DNA of 64,000 nucleotides. Origin: a bacterium. GTDB taxonomy: Bacteria; Armatimonadota; JACIXR01. Positions 17,380 to 26,850 of this stretch are shown piece by piece (positions within the stretch are counted from its first letter, which is position 1; every line of letters begins with the position of its first letter). The DNA is taken from NCBI GenBank assembly GCA_014360495.1, contig JACIXR010000008.1:1-64000 (forward strand), written 5' to 3'. Under the pieces are notes generated by a model. That model did not search any database and was not told the DNA's origin. It saw only the letters and a list, made by a program, of their open reading frames with translations. The position numbers were made by a program, and so were the translations under genes.

Positions 17380-19358
17380 AAATCATACTTCCTCTAATCC
17401 TCTCTGCTGCTCTTCTGAGCGCCTCGCCAGCTATCCCCTTAATCGTTAAGGACCCCTATTTGAATGTCTGGCAGATGTCCGATAACTTGTGTGAGGATTG
17501 GACGAGACATTGGACGGGAGGGATAAAAGCAATAGCGGGGATGATTAGGGTTGATGGGAAGCCCTATAAATTTATGGGGTTAGCTGGGCAGTATCCCGAT
17601 GTTGAGGTTCTTCCCTTGAAATCCGTGGCTATCTTTTCCACGAAAACCGAGTTCGTCTTAGGAAACGACGAAATCAACTTGGAGCTCACGTTTCTCACCC
17701 CATCTTTGCCCGATGATTTGAAGCTCTTGTCTCTTCCAATCACTTATATATCCGCGAGCGTGAAATCGCTTGATGGGAAAATGCACGAGGTTCAGCTTTA
17801 CTTTGATATCTCTGGGGAATGGGCGAGCGGGGCTTCGGATAAAGAAATAGTTTGGAATTTTGAGAGATTGTATAATGGGTCATTGCTTTGTTTCAAAGTT
17901 GAACAGGTTTCCTCCAACATATTGAAGGAGGTAAACGATTATGCCGATTGGGGATTTCCCATTTGGGTAACCGCTGAGGCGACGAGTTGGGAGGCGGGTG
18001 CGGATTCAGTCGTTCGTCCGAAGTTCATAAAGGGGGAGGTTCTCTCTAAAGATATTGATTGGAATCAGCCACGAAAGATAAACGATAGGTGGCCGGTTTT
18101 CGCTTTTCAATTTGATTTGGGCAAGGTAGGGGCAAATCCTTCCACCAAGAAGATAATCATTGGGCACATAAGGGAGATAGTAGCCTCTTGTGCCGGTCGC
18201 ATTATTCTCCCTCTTTGGAAAAGCTATTTCGAAAATTGGGAGGAGATGCTGAGTTTTGCTTGGGATAATTACAGGGCGATAGCGTCCGCTTGCGATTCCT
18301 TTGATAAGAGGCTGGTAGATAGGGCGAGGAAAGTCGGTGGAGATGATTACGCTTATCTTCTATCTCTGACTCATCGTCAAGTACTGGGCGCTTGCGATTT
18401 AGGCTTTTCCGGTAAGGACAAATTTATGTTCATGAAAGAAATAAGCAGTGGGAGTTTCATCCAAACTGTTGATGTTATATTTCCCGCCTCTCCTCTTTTC
18501 CTTGCAACCAATCCCGAGCTACTGAAGATGCAATTGGAGCCGATTCTCTTGGTAAGCAATAGCGAAAGTTGGAAGGAGCCATTCGCCCCCCACGATTTGG
18601 GGCGCTATCCCGTAGCGGGAGGGCAATCCTATGGAGCGCCCATGCCTGTTGAGGAAAGTGGGAATATGCTCTTAATGGTTTCAGCCTACACAAAATATAG
18701 CAAAGACGATAGTTTAGCTAAGGCTAATTTTGAAATCCTTCAGCGTTGGGCTGATTATCTCGTTGAGAAGGGTTTGGAGCCAGAGGAGCAGTTATGCACG
18801 GACGATTTCACTGGACCATCTGCCTTAAATGTGAACCTTGCCGCTAAAGCAATAGCGGGAGTTTCAGCTTTTTCCAAGCTCTGCGAGATTTTAGGGAAGA
18901 AGGATTTAAGCGAGGGGTATATGGCTAAGGCGAAGGAGATGTTGGATTATTGGCTGAAGAAGGCTGATGCGGGAACCCATTTAAGTAGGATTTACGGGAA
19001 AAACGAAACTTGGTCTTTGAAATATAATATTCTTTACGCTAAGCTCGTTGGATTGAACATCTTCCCTCAGGATGTTATTGAGCGCGAGGTGGAATTCTAT
19101 ATCTCAAAGCTGAACAAATATGGAGTTCCACTTGATGAGCGATTTACCTATACAAAGGCGGATTGGCTTTCATGGGTTGCGTTTATGAGCGAGGATGGAG
19201 GCAAGAGGGAAAAGATTCTCCAGACCCTTATGGCTTTCGTTAGGGAAACGCCGGATAAAGTCCCCCTTACTGACTGGTATGATACGCAAACGGGGAAAGT
19301 GGTTGGTTTTCGCGCCCGCCCTGTTTTAGGGGCTCTCTACGCTCTTCTTTTATTGTGA
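17376..19358 (+). CDS. Secreted DUF5127/DUF4965/DUF1793 family protein (glutaminase A-like)
   Basis: The start is ATG 17376, 8 bases after AGGAGGT and overlapping the stop of the GH116-like gene (ATGA). The protein has a signal peptide (MKIILPLILSAALLSA). The N-terminus IPLIVKDPYLNVWQMSDNL is the DUF5127/DUF4965 entry motif. The rest is an (alpha/alpha) barrel with family words such as TGPSALNVNLAAKAIAG, APHDLGRYP and LTDWYDT. Fungal relatives are called glutaminase GtaA, but in bacteria of this type members sit among glycosidases and may act on sugars. It ends in a 9-base convergent overlap with the next gene. Confidence 0.8.
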   Translation: MKIILPLILSAALLSASPAIPLIVKDPYLNVWQMSDNLCEDWTRHWTGGIKAIAGMIRVDGKPYKFMGLAGQYPDVEVLPLKSVAIFSTKTEFVLGNDEINLELTFLTPSLPDDLKLLSLPITYISASVKSLDGKMHEVQLYFDISGEWASGASDKEIVWNFERLYNGSLLCFKVEQVSSNILKEVNDYADWGFPIWVTAEATSWEAGADSVVRPKFIKGEVLSKDIDWNQPRKINDRWPVFAFQFDLGKVGANPSTKKIIIGHIREIVASCAGRIILPLWKSYFENWEEMLSFAWDNYRAIASACDSFDKRLVDRARKVGGDDYAYLLSLTHRQVLGACDLGFSGKDKFMFMKEISSGSFIQTVDVIFPASPLFLATNPELLKMQLEPILLVSNSESWKEPFAPHDLGRYPVAGGQSYGAPMPVEESGNMLLMVSAYTKYSKDDSLAKANFEILQRWADYLVEKGLEPEEQLCTDDFTGPSALNVNLAAKAIAGVSAFSKLCEILGKKDLSEGYMAKAKEMLDYWLKKADAGTHLSRIYGKNETWSLKYNILYAKLVGLNIFPQDVIEREVEFYISKLNKYGVPLDERFTYTKADWLSWVAFMSEDGGKREKILQTLMAFVRETPDKVPLTDWYDTQTGKVVGFRARPVLGALYALLLL

Positions 19359-19868
19359 GGGCGACTTTTCATCCTCGGGGAGGAAAATCTCTTCCTCATC
19401 TTGGTCATAACCTATCAACTCCGCATAGCGTCCCCAGCCTATGGCGGTATGCAAAAGCCTTTCCGCCTCTTCCTCCGATAAATCCTCCTGGAAAGCCTCC
19501 AAAACATCCTCTTTTGATATGGGTTCTCCCTCGTTTTCCTTGAGCATATCCAAAATCTTTTTCATCCAGGGCACCTCCATTGCCGCCCGGGCGAAAATCT
19601 CCTTCCTTTCCTGCACATTTCCCCGCAGGAACTGATAGCCCCAGTCTGTAATCTCTATATCACCACCCTCCGCTACGACGAAGCCTAAGAGCTCCGCCGC
19701 TCTAATAACGGGGAGGAGGTCATCCAGCTCAAACTGCAAACTTCTCGCCAGCTTAGGAATGTCCTCCTTCCCTCCTAAATCATCAAGTATCTCAAGCAAA
19801 CCTATTATTTGTTCTACCTCCGCACTCGGCAGAGGTTCACCGTCCATAACAGATTCCTCCTTTCTCAT
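19350..19868 (-). CDS. AAA-associated winged-helix protein of an anion ABC transporter (COG4754-like)
   Basis: A 172-residue acidic protein resembling the 'AAA-associated C-terminal' domain (PF09821) that follows nitrate/sulfonate-type ABC ATPases, either fused or as a separate gene. Recognisable parts are the helical bundle VEQIIGLLEIL and the winged-helix segment AELLGFVVAEGGDIEITDWGYQFL. It starts exactly where the ATPase gene stops (19868), so it is translationally coupled and probably regulates that ATPase. The start has AAAGGAGG upstream. Confidence 0.8.
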   Translation of the reverse strand: MRKEESVMDGEPLPSAEVEQIIGLLEILDDLGGKEDIPKLARSLQFELDDLLPVIRAAELLGFVVAEGGDIEITDWGYQFLRGNVQERKEIFARAAMEVPWMKKILDMLKENEGEPISKEDVLEAFQEDLSEEEAERLLHTAIGWGRYAELIGYDQDEEEIFLPEDEKSPSQ

Positions 19869-20650
19869 TATACAATCAATGTGTAGACCTCGTCAACGAT
19901 TTTCTGGAATTCCTCATCACGCATATTTCGGGGACGAGGAAGTTCCACTCTTAAATCTCTAATTATCTTACCAGGGTGAGTGGACATAATCAACACCCTA
20001 TCGCTCATAAATATCGCCTCTTCAATGCTGTGGGTAACCATAAGGATTGACACCGTAGGCAGTTCCTTATCGCCCCATAATCTCAATAGTTCTTCGCGTA
20101 GGTTTTGGCTTGTAAGCGGGTCTAAGCTGGAGAAAGGTTCATCCATACATAAGAGTTCCGGCTCAAGGGCGAGGGCTCTTGCGAAGCCAACCCTCTGCTT
20201 CATTCCACCCGATAATTCCCTTGGATACGCGTTCTCGTGTCCGTCCAAACCGACCTTCTCCAGCCAATATCTTATCCTTTTCTCCCTTTCCTTTTTATCT
20301 ATCCCTCTCGCCTCTAACCCCAGTTCCACATTCTGCCAAACGGTTAGCCAGGGAATGAGAGCGAAGTTCTGAAACACTAAGGCAGTTTTAGGATTGACCC
20401 CCTCTACTTTTTTCCCTCTATAAAGAACTTCTCCTCTCGTCGGTCTATCCAAGCCAACGATAATCCTCAATAGCGTGCTCTTTCCACATCCTGAGGGACC
20501 AACTAAGGAGACGAACTCGTCTTCATAAATGTCAAACGAAACATTCTCCAGCACCACGATATTTGTGTCCTCGTGGTGATATGTGCGAAAAACATTCTTA
20601 ACTTCCAATACTTTAGGCTTCAAAATTGTATTTTCTTGCTGCGAGCTCAT
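19868..20650 (-). CDS. ABC transporter ATP-binding protein, nitrate/sulfonate/taurine type
   Basis: A 260-residue ABC ATPase. Walker A is GPSGCGKST (near residue 54), the signature LSGGMKQRV (near 146) and Walker B LLCMDEPFSSLD (near 165). Closest in style to NrtD/SsuB/TauB. It overlaps the 3' end of the duplicated permease gene and is followed by the AAA-associated protein. Together these three match the anion transport set COG1116-COG4986-COG4754. No substrate-binding protein is nearby. Confidence 0.9.
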   Translation of the reverse strand: MSSQQENTILKPKVLEVKNVFRTYHHEDTNIVVLENVSFDIYEDEFVSLVGPSGCGKSTLLRIIVGLDRPTRGEVLYRGKKVEGVNPKTALVFQNFALIPWLTVWQNVELGLEARGIDKKEREKRIRYWLEKVGLDGHENAYPRELSGGMKQRVGFARALALEPELLCMDEPFSSLDPLTSQNLREELLRLWGDKELPTVSILMVTHSIEEAIFMSDRVLIMSTHPGKIIRDLRVELPRPRNMRDEEFQKIVDEVYTLIV

Positions 20651-22307
20651 ACATCCTTCTCCAGAAGTATTTATTTATAAGTATAATGGTTAGGCTCATA
20701 GAGGCTAAACAAAGCAGTATAAGGGCAACATTTCCCAATTCATAGGTAGCATAATCCAAAAGATAACCGATGCCGTAAGCGGTGTAAAGTTTTTTCTTGT
20801 AAGTGATCCATTCGGCGACTATAAGGGCGTTCCAAGCCCCACCCCATGCGGTTATGCTTCCCGTTATGAGCGAAGGGAAGACAGCTGGCAGAAGAATCTT
20901 TCGCCAATACCTCCAACCCCTAATTCCCAAAACAGCGGAGGCTTGTTTTATATCGGCTGGGATTGCCTTTACGCCTCCAATTAGATTGAAGAGTAAATAC
21001 CATTGCGAACCAGTCAAAATGAGCAGAATCGCTGCTAAGTTAACATTGCCCGTAACTCCTACGATGTAGCGAACCATAAAAGGGAAGAAGGCGATGGCGG
21101 GAATGGAAGCGCAAGCTTGAATTATTGGGAGAAAGAAGCTTTCCCTTTTCTCGCTTGATGCTATGAAGACCGCTGTGGGCAGTGTCCAGAGGAGAGAGAT
21201 TAAGTAAGCGGCGGCTATTCTTCCCGCAGATGCTAAAACGGCGAGAGGGATTTTCAAAACGAAGGAAAAATGTATCTGAAGGAGGGAAGAGTAAAGTGAA
21301 AGGAAGCCGATTACCGTGCCGAAGGCAGCGAGGAAGAGGAGTATTGTAACGAGGGATAATTGAATGAGGGAGAGGGTAGGGGGTGAAAGGGAAACTTTGG
21401 GCTTTATGCGGATGGTGAGTAAGGGTTGAATGAGGCGATGGAAGAAAGAGGAGATAAGGGAGAAGAATTTTGTTCTGGCGATTCTTAGCCATAGATAGTA
21501 AGTTAGGGGTGGTTCCGAGGTAGACGAGACCATTTCGTAGCGGAACTTCTCCGCCCAGTAGGAGAGAGGCTGCCAGATGAGGAAATACATGATAAAAATA
21601 ACCGATATAAGGGCGACTATGGAGGCGAGGGCGAGGTCTATTCTTCCTTTATCAACTGCCTCTTGCATCAAGCTTCCCAAACCCGGCAAGTGGAAATTCA
21701 TAGGACCTATGGCGATTATCTCGCAAGCAATGAGGAAATACCATCCTCCCGCCCAGGAAAGCATTGAGTTGTAAACCACTCTGGGAATAGAAGAAGGGAC
21801 TATCAAACTGAAGAATTTCCTCAAACCAGATAATCCCACCAAATCAATCGCTTCTCTGATTTCCTCGGGGATGGTCTTTATGGATTCATAAACGGCGAAG
21901 GTGATATTCCATGCCTGGGAAGTGAATATCAGGATTATTGAGGCTATTTCTACTCCAATTCGTGCTCCTTTGAATAGATTGACGAAGAGAAGGACAACGG
22001 CAGGAAAGAAGCCTAGGACGGGAACGGATTGGAGGATGTCCAAAATGGCGAGCATTATTCCCTCTCTGCGGGGATGGGTGGCTGCGAGATAGGCATAAGT
22101 ATAGGAGAAGAGCAGGGAAAGGATGTAAGCGGCGGTCATTCGCATTAGGGACCATAGGGTGTAGAGGGGGATTTTTTTATATTCAGTAGGTATATGGGGA
22201 GCTACTGGTGGGAAATGGAGGCGCTCTTTGTAGAGAAAATAGGCGAGCGCCATAACCAAAAAGAAAACGATTATTCTCGTAGCTGTTTCCCAGAGGTTTC
22301 TTCTCAT
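20613..22307 (-). CDS. Duplicated ABC permease (two BPD_transp_1 modules), anion type
   Basis: A 564-residue membrane protein with two homologous permease halves (about residues 1-270 and 310-560). Each carries an EAA-like loop: EEIREAIDLVGLSGLRKFF in the first and ADIKQASAVLGIRGWRYWR in the second. This is the duplicated permease of COG4986 transporters, so one chain would form the whole transmembrane channel. The 3' end overlaps the ATPase gene by 38 bases. The ion or sulfonate transported is not known. Confidence 0.85.
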   Translation of the reverse strand: MRRNLWETATRIIVFFLVMALAYFLYKERLHFPPVAPHIPTEYKKIPLYTLWSLMRMTAAYILSLLFSYTYAYLAATHPRREGIMLAILDILQSVPVLGFFPAVVLLFVNLFKGARIGVEIASIILIFTSQAWNITFAVYESIKTIPEEIREAIDLVGLSGLRKFFSLIVPSSIPRVVYNSMLSWAGGWYFLIACEIIAIGPMNFHLPGLGSLMQEAVDKGRIDLALASIVALISVIFIMYFLIWQPLSYWAEKFRYEMVSSTSEPPLTYYLWLRIARTKFFSLISSFFHRLIQPLLTIRIKPKVSLSPPTLSLIQLSLVTILLFLAAFGTVIGFLSLYSSLLQIHFSFVLKIPLAVLASAGRIAAAYLISLLWTLPTAVFIASSEKRESFFLPIIQACASIPAIAFFPFMVRYIVGVTGNVNLAAILLILTGSQWYLLFNLIGGVKAIPADIKQASAVLGIRGWRYWRKILLPAVFPSLITGSITAWGGAWNALIVAEWITYKKKLYTAYGIGYLLDYATYELGNVALILLCLASMSLTIILINKYFWRRMYELAARKYNFEA

Positions 22308-22319
22308 CCTGGAAAATTC

Positions 22320-22808
22320 TTATATCCTTAAGATTTCGCCCTTTATCTGGTTTTGGGTTATATGTAATATCCCCACGGAATTGTAGGGGGCGAAAATCCT
22401 GTCGGTTGGGCTTCCTGGGTTGAAAAGAAGTATGCCCTGAACCTCTTCATTGAAAGGCTGATGGGAGTGCCCAAAGACAATGCATTGCACATTCTCTCCC
22501 GAGAAGGCCTCAAACACCCTCTTGGGCAATCCTTTTGGGTCACCCCATCCATGGATGAGCCCTATGTTCACTCCGCCTGCTTTCACTATTCTCTTAGTGG
22601 GGAAGTTTTCTTGGAGCTCATAAGGGTCCATATTTCCGATGACAGCCTTCACGGGGGCGATTTCCTCAAGCTCGAAAATCACGCCGATATCCTCAATATC
22701 GCCAGCGTGGAGGATTAAATCCACTCCTTTGAAAAGCTGAAATACGTCCTCGGGAAGGCGGTCAGCCCTCGTTGGGATATGGGTATCGGAAAGGACTCCT
22801 ATCTTCAC
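22320..22808 (-). CDS. YfcE/MJ0936-type phosphodiesterase
   Basis: A calcineurin-fold protein of the small bacterial/archaeal phosphodiesterase family, with VKIGVLSDTHI, LILHAGDIED, VIGNMDP, GLIHGWGDP and VFGHSHQP giving the complete two-metal site. The GTG at 22808 is preferred because it puts the family start (M-KIGVLSDTH) at residue 1; a TTG at 22844 would add 12 residues. No clear ribosome site is seen for either. It would hydrolyse phosphodiesters in the cytoplasm; the natural substrate is unknown. It lies 12 bases upstream of the anion permease gene. Confidence 0.88.
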   Translation of the reverse strand: MKIGVLSDTHIPTRADRLPEDVFQLFKGVDLILHAGDIEDIGVIFELEEIAPVKAVIGNMDPYELQENFPTKRIVKAGGVNIGLIHGWGDPKGLPKRVFEAFSGENVQCIVFGHSHQPFNEEVQGILLFNPGSPTDRIFAPYNSVGILHITQNQIKGEILRI

Positions 22809-22947
22809 AAAAGAAATTATGTTTTTAAGGAAATATTTTGGCAAGTTAAATGTAAAGTAATTTTATTTTCGCTAACCGCCCGAAATCACAAAGAGATTAC
22901 TTCGGAGAAAAACAACAGACACTTTTTCACAAAGCCACAATTTTTTC

Positions 22948-22976
22948 TTAATTGTTTTTTAGACTTTTGTTATAAT
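22948..22976 (+). promoter_or_regulatory. Promoter of the pectate-lyase-fold gene
   Basis: TATAAT at 22971-22976 with a weak TTAATT at 22948-22953, spacing 17, 26 bases before the start; AAAGGAGGG is the ribosome site. Confidence 0.5.
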
Positions 22977-23001
22977 TTCTACCCGAAAGGAGGGATTATC
23001 T

Positions 23002-24678
23002 ATGAAAGAATTAATTTTTATCTTCTCCATTCTTTTCGCCCTGAGCGTTTTTCCTCAGGGTCAAGGGGTTTACAATGTAAAGGATTTCGGCGCCAAAGGA
23101 GACGGAGTGACGGACGATACCGCCGCTTTCCAATCAGCCCTTGATGCTTGTGGAAAAGCAGGAGGAGGAATCGTCTTTGTCCCTACGGGCAATTATCTTA
23201 TAAAGGGACACCTTGAAATCCCCTCTTATGTGACCCTTGAGGGAGTCTGGACTGCGCCGAGCACTTGGTCCCAATATAAGGGAACTACTCTCCTCGCAGT
23301 TGAAGGCGAAGGAAATGAAAATGGCACACCTTTCATCACTCTTCATACCTCCTCAACGATAAAAGGAATAACGATTTTCTATCCCAACCAAAAGGCGGAT
23401 AACATAAAGCCCTATCCCTGGACGATTAGGGGGAGGGGAGACAACTGCTCAATTATAGATGTCTTGATAGTGAATCCCTATCAAGCGGTTGATTTCGGCA
23501 CTTACCCTTGTGGTAGGCATTACATAAGGGGTCTGTACGCTCAGCCTTTAAGGAAGGGGCTTTTCATTGACCAGTGTTATGATATAGGGAGGGTTGAGAA
23601 TGTCCATTTCTGGCCGTTTTGGACTTGGGATGAGAAGAGCGGAATTCGGGATTATCTCTGGAAAAATGGGGAGGCTTTCATAATCGGAAGAACGGATTGG
23701 GAATATGTCTTCAATACTTTCTCCTTTGGTTATAAGATTGGCTATAGATTTATAAGGACGAAACACGGTGTAGCGAATGGGAATTTTCTCGGCATAGGAG
23801 CCGATGCGACGGAGATAGCCCTCTTAGTTGAGGACTGCGCCACTTATGGATTGCTGATAACGAATGGCGAGTTCGTTAGCTTCGCCGGTGAGAATCCGAT
23901 AGAGGTTGTTGTAGCTCCCACAAATACGGGTATGGTGCTTCTTCAAAACTGCGCCTTCTGGGGACCGTCAAATCAGATTGCAAGAATTGAGGGGAAGGGA
24001 ACGGTTTCCTTTCAGAATTGCAACTTTGATTTCTGGGATAAAGATAAGAAAAGATTGCCCGCTATAGAGGTGCTAAGCGGAGATGTGATAGTTAATGGAT
24101 GCCTTTTCAATCGTGATGCTCCCCAGGTTTATCTTGGGGAAAATGTGCGCTACGCGGTGATAACGAGCAATCGGTTCATTGGATTTTCCCGCATAATCAA
24201 TAAGGCGAAGGGGAACGTCCAGATAGGCTTAAATGCCTCTTTTGAGATAAAAGAGGAGGCAGGAAGCATCGTGATAGACGATAGCTTTCCCGCTCCCTAT
24301 TTCAAACTTGAAGGGCGATGGCATTTAGCGAGGGCGGGAGGAGATTATGGTGGGAGCAGTCATTGGACTGAGAAGGGGAATGGTGAGGCGAAGGCTATTT
24401 GGTCGCCCAAGATTGAAAAGGCGGGCTATTACGATGTTTATATATGGTACGGTGAGGACCCAAATAAGGACCACGCTTCTCAAGCTGTAGTTGAGATATT
24501 TTCGGCGAAGGGAAAAAGCAAGAAGATGGTAGATTTCACCAAGAATTTCTCTAAATGGAATCTTTTGGGAAGGTTTTATTTTAAGCCTGGTGGACCAGCG
24601 CAGATAGTTCTCACGAACGAAGCGAATGGGAATGTTGTAGCTGATGCGATTAAACTTGTTTTCGTGGGGAAAAAGTGA
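23002..24678 (+). CDS. Secreted pectate-lyase-superfamily beta-helix protein with golvesin-like C-terminus
   Basis: A 558-residue protein with a signal peptide (about residues 1-19). VKDFGAKGDGVTDDTAAFQSAL near residue 25 is the classic entry of the Pectate_lyase_3/GH28-type right-handed beta-helix, which occupies about residues 25-430. The last 125 residues (WHLARAGGDYGGSSHW, YYDVYIWYGEDP, IVLTNEANGNVVADAI) match the golvesin/Xly carbohydrate-binding C-terminal domain. It probably binds or cleaves polysaccharide at the cell surface. It is a single-gene unit between a promoter and a strong bidirectional hairpin. The activity is not determined. Confidence 0.85.
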   Translation: MKELIFIFSILFALSVFPQGQGVYNVKDFGAKGDGVTDDTAAFQSALDACGKAGGGIVFVPTGNYLIKGHLEIPSYVTLEGVWTAPSTWSQYKGTTLLAVEGEGNENGTPFITLHTSSTIKGITIFYPNQKADNIKPYPWTIRGRGDNCSIIDVLIVNPYQAVDFGTYPCGRHYIRGLYAQPLRKGLFIDQCYDIGRVENVHFWPFWTWDEKSGIRDYLWKNGEAFIIGRTDWEYVFNTFSFGYKIGYRFIRTKHGVANGNFLGIGADATEIALLVEDCATYGLLITNGEFVSFAGENPIEVVVAPTNTGMVLLQNCAFWGPSNQIARIEGKGTVSFQNCNFDFWDKDKKRLPAIEVLSGDVIVNGCLFNRDAPQVYLGENVRYAVITSNRFIGFSRIINKAKGNVQIGLNASFEIKEEAGSIVIDDSFPAPYFKLEGRWHLARAGGDYGGSSHWTEKGNGEAKAIWSPKIEKAGYYDVYIWYGEDPNKDHASQAVVEIFSAKGKSKKMVDFTKNFSKWNLLGRFYFKPGGPAQIVLTNEANGNVVADAIKLVFVGKK

Positions 24679-24685
24679 TGTAAGG

Positions 24686-24712
24686 CGAGGAGGGAGGATT
24701 CCTCCCTCCTCG
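24686..24712. terminator. Bidirectional terminator between convergent genes
   Basis: A perfect 12-base stem, CGAGGAGGGAGG with CCTCCCTCCTCG, loop ATT, between the beta-helix gene (stop 24678) and the prepilin gene (stop 24727). Confidence 0.8.
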
Positions 24713-24726
24713 TCCTATTGAGCTCC

Positions 24727-25530
24727 TCAGTATCCTCCGTCGCTTGTGAGGGATGGGTCGCAGAAGCGCAAGCTGCCACCGAATCTTTTATCTCTGATTT
24801 GGTCCGCCTTATACCACTTAGCGTGTCCGTCGCCAAAGATGAGGATATTACCTCCATTGTGGCGAGCGAGGTTAGCGATGGCGTAATTCCAGTCAACGAC
24901 TGTGAGAGGGCAGCCACATTGGATAGCTGATTCCCCATTCCAGTTGGGGAAGGCAATCCTTATCCCTACGCCCTTCGTTCTTTCCGTAGCATAAGGATAA
25001 AAGCAGCTGTCAGTGGAGTCTGCTAGGATAACAGTTTCGGCAGGAGCGATTAAGCGGGCAAGCCTATGACAACCATAAGAGCAACCCCAATACATATATC
25101 CACCGTTAAGCATCGTTTCATTGTAGCCATAGCTTGACCTTGGGAGGCTATTATCATATCTCCCGTGGCAGCAGGCCCAGCAGGTTTCTCTCCAGCCACT
25201 TGTATGATTGTCGCTTGGGCACTTGAAAACATCTTTGTTCTTGACGTAAGGTAGTAGCTGCTCCGTCCAGAAAAGTGAGTTCCAGGAAGCGGACAAGCCT
25301 TCAGCGCAGTTGCCATCGGCGCACCAAGCAATCCAGAAGGGGAATGACTCATCCCAATCTTGAGCATACATCATCAAAGCTGTACCAATCTGCTTTGCGT
25401 TTGACAGACAGGCAGTCTGCCGAGCTTGTTCCCTGGCCCTGGAGAAAACAGGGAAGAGAATAGCGGCGAGAGTCGCTATGATAGCTATGACGACGAGGAG
25501 CTCTATGAGCGTAAAGCCTTTCTTTCTCAT
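24727..25530 (-). CDS. DUF1559-type prepilin-like protein (H-X9-DG domain)
   Basis: A 267-residue relative of the protein at 10625-11353: prepilin site KKG-FTLIE, a long hydrophobic helix, [19 protein letters not shown], and the closing FGDGHAKW motif. It would be processed by prepilin peptidase and exported by a type II/IV pilus-like machine. It has its own strong promoter about 175 bases upstream and AAAGGAGGTG as ribosome site. The start region is nearly identical at DNA level to a fossil fragment found upstream of pyrR (50557-50580). Confidence 0.87.
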   Translation of the reverse strand: MRKKGFTLIELLVVIAIIATLAAILFPVFSRAREQARQTACLSNAKQIGTALMMYAQDWDESFPFWIAWCADGNCAEGLSASWNSLFWTEQLLPYVKNKDVFKCPSDNHTSGWRETCWACCHGRYDNSLPRSSYGYNETMLNGGYMYWGCSYGCHRLARLIAPAETVILADSTDSCFYPYATERTKGVGIRIAFPNWNGESAIQCGCPLTVVDWNYAIANLARHNGGNILIFGDGHAKWYKADQIRDKRFGGSLRFCDPSLTSDGGY

Positions 25531-25703
25531 TCTTTTTCACCTCCTTTCTTTTTAGGATTTCTCATCAAGTGAGTTGTAAAACATCAATATCTCGGCTCGC
25601 TAAATCCCAAAATAAAAGACGCAGAAAGAGAAGCTTTCTCCTTTTTCAAGAGCAACGCCATTGACCTCCCGTTTAGAATGTCCAGCACCATAAAGGGAAC
25701 TTT
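25531..25703 (-). promoter_or_regulatory. Long 5' leader of the second prepilin gene
   Basis: About 170 bases between the promoter and the ribosome site. It contains possible stems (GAGAA/TTCTC near 25627-25640). No known riboswitch was recognised. The other prepilin gene also has a long leader. Confidence 0.4.
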
Positions 25704-25732
25704 TTTATATCTAAGGTGTATATCTTTGTCAA
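25704..25732 (-). promoter_or_regulatory. Promoter of the second prepilin gene
   Basis: On the minus strand, TTGACA (25727-25732) and TATAAA (25704-25709) are spaced by 17 bases, close to the consensus. A second TTGACA lies at 25738-25743. Confidence 0.7.
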
Positions 25733-25794
25733 TACTATGTCAATTCAATCCATTGAGTTGAAGAAGGGGTTAGTTTTCTTTAAAATAAAAATTG

Positions 25795-26850
25795 ATGGCG
25801 AGAGATTATTATGAGATTTTAGGAGTTGCTCCCACGGCTTCGGAGGAGGAGATAAAGAAGAGGTTTAGGGAGCTTGTCCGTCGCTACCATCCCGATGTCC
25901 ACCCAGATAAGCTCTTTAGCCACGAGATATTCCGCCAAATCCTTGAAGCATACAAAGTTTTAAGCGACCCTGAGAAAAGAAAATTATATGATTCAGCAAG
26001 AAAGGGAAAGGTAAGCTACGCACCCGTTGAGGTTAAAATCCCTCCTCGCCCTCCCGTTGATATAGAGGGTCTCCTTTTGAGAGCGGAGATAGCTTTAATC
26101 AGGGGCAATTTCAGGGACGCTATTGACATGTGCAACGAGGTTCTTAAAAAGGACCCGAAAAACGCCTTCGCTTACAATCTACTGGGCGATATCTTCCGAG
26201 CTCAGGGAAGAAGAAAGGAAGCGATAGAAATGTATTCCTACGCCGTGCAGTTCGACCCGTATAAGCCAATCTATGTTGAGAAGCTGAATCGCTTGCTGAA
26301 AGGGGAGGGGATGGAAGTTGAGAAGGGAGAGGTTAAACCAAGAAGATTTTCCTTGCCTCTTTTCTCCCTCGGCTTTCTATCCCTCATCCCTTTGGTATGG
26401 TGGCTTAGGCTTCACCCCGGGGTAATTCTAAAGAATTTCCCGTTTTCCAATTTCACATTAAACCTGATTTTAATCCTCGCTTCAGCGGGATTTGTTCTCG
26501 GCTTTTTCTCTGGCTGTTCCCGCTTCCTTCGTCCCCACGATGAGGAGTTGATTTTCGCTTTGAGCTGGATTGGCAAAGGCTATATGCCATTGGGATTGAT
26601 TCTCTGTCTCTTTTCACTTGGCTCTTTCTGGGGTTCCCTCGTTTTATACGCCATTTTATCCCTTATTCAGGAACACACTTCCCCATCAGCTTGGAAAGCC
26701 TACGCTCTTTCCTTTCTGGCTACAATCGTCATCTCCCTTTCTTTTCCCATATCCTGGAAAAGCCCACTCTTATGGGGTGGGAATTTCGTTTTTCCCTTTT
26801 TCCTTCTCGGCTGGCTAATCGGAGATATCTTCCGCCCAGTGGGAAGTTAG
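25795..26850 (+). CDS. DnaJ-domain and TPR membrane protein
   Basis: Residues about 1-65 form a J domain with the HPD motif in RYHPDVHPDK, which stimulates DnaK ATPase. Residues about 98-170 hold TPR-like helices (GNFRDAIDMCNEVLKKDPKNAFAY). The C-terminal half has about five hydrophobic segments. The ATG at 25795 is chosen; no good Shine-Dalgarno sequence is seen. It may recruit DnaK to membrane-associated clients. Its 3' end overlaps the convergent tauE-like gene by 4 bases. Not a classical DnaJ, since the Gly/Phe and zinc regions are missing. Confidence 0.85.
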   Translation: MARDYYEILGVAPTASEEEIKKRFRELVRRYHPDVHPDKLFSHEIFRQILEAYKVLSDPEKRKLYDSARKGKVSYAPVEVKIPPRPPVDIEGLLLRAEIALIRGNFRDAIDMCNEVLKKDPKNAFAYNLLGDIFRAQGRRKEAIEMYSYAVQFDPYKPIYVEKLNRLLKGEGMEVEKGEVKPRRFSLPLFSLGFLSLIPLVWWLRLHPGVILKNFPFSNFTLNLILILASAGFVLGFFSGCSRFLRPHDEELIFALSWIGKGYMPLGLILCLFSLGSFWGSLVLYAILSLIQEHTSPSAWKAYALSFLATIVISLSFPISWKSPLLWGGNFVFPFFLLGWLIGDIFRPVGS

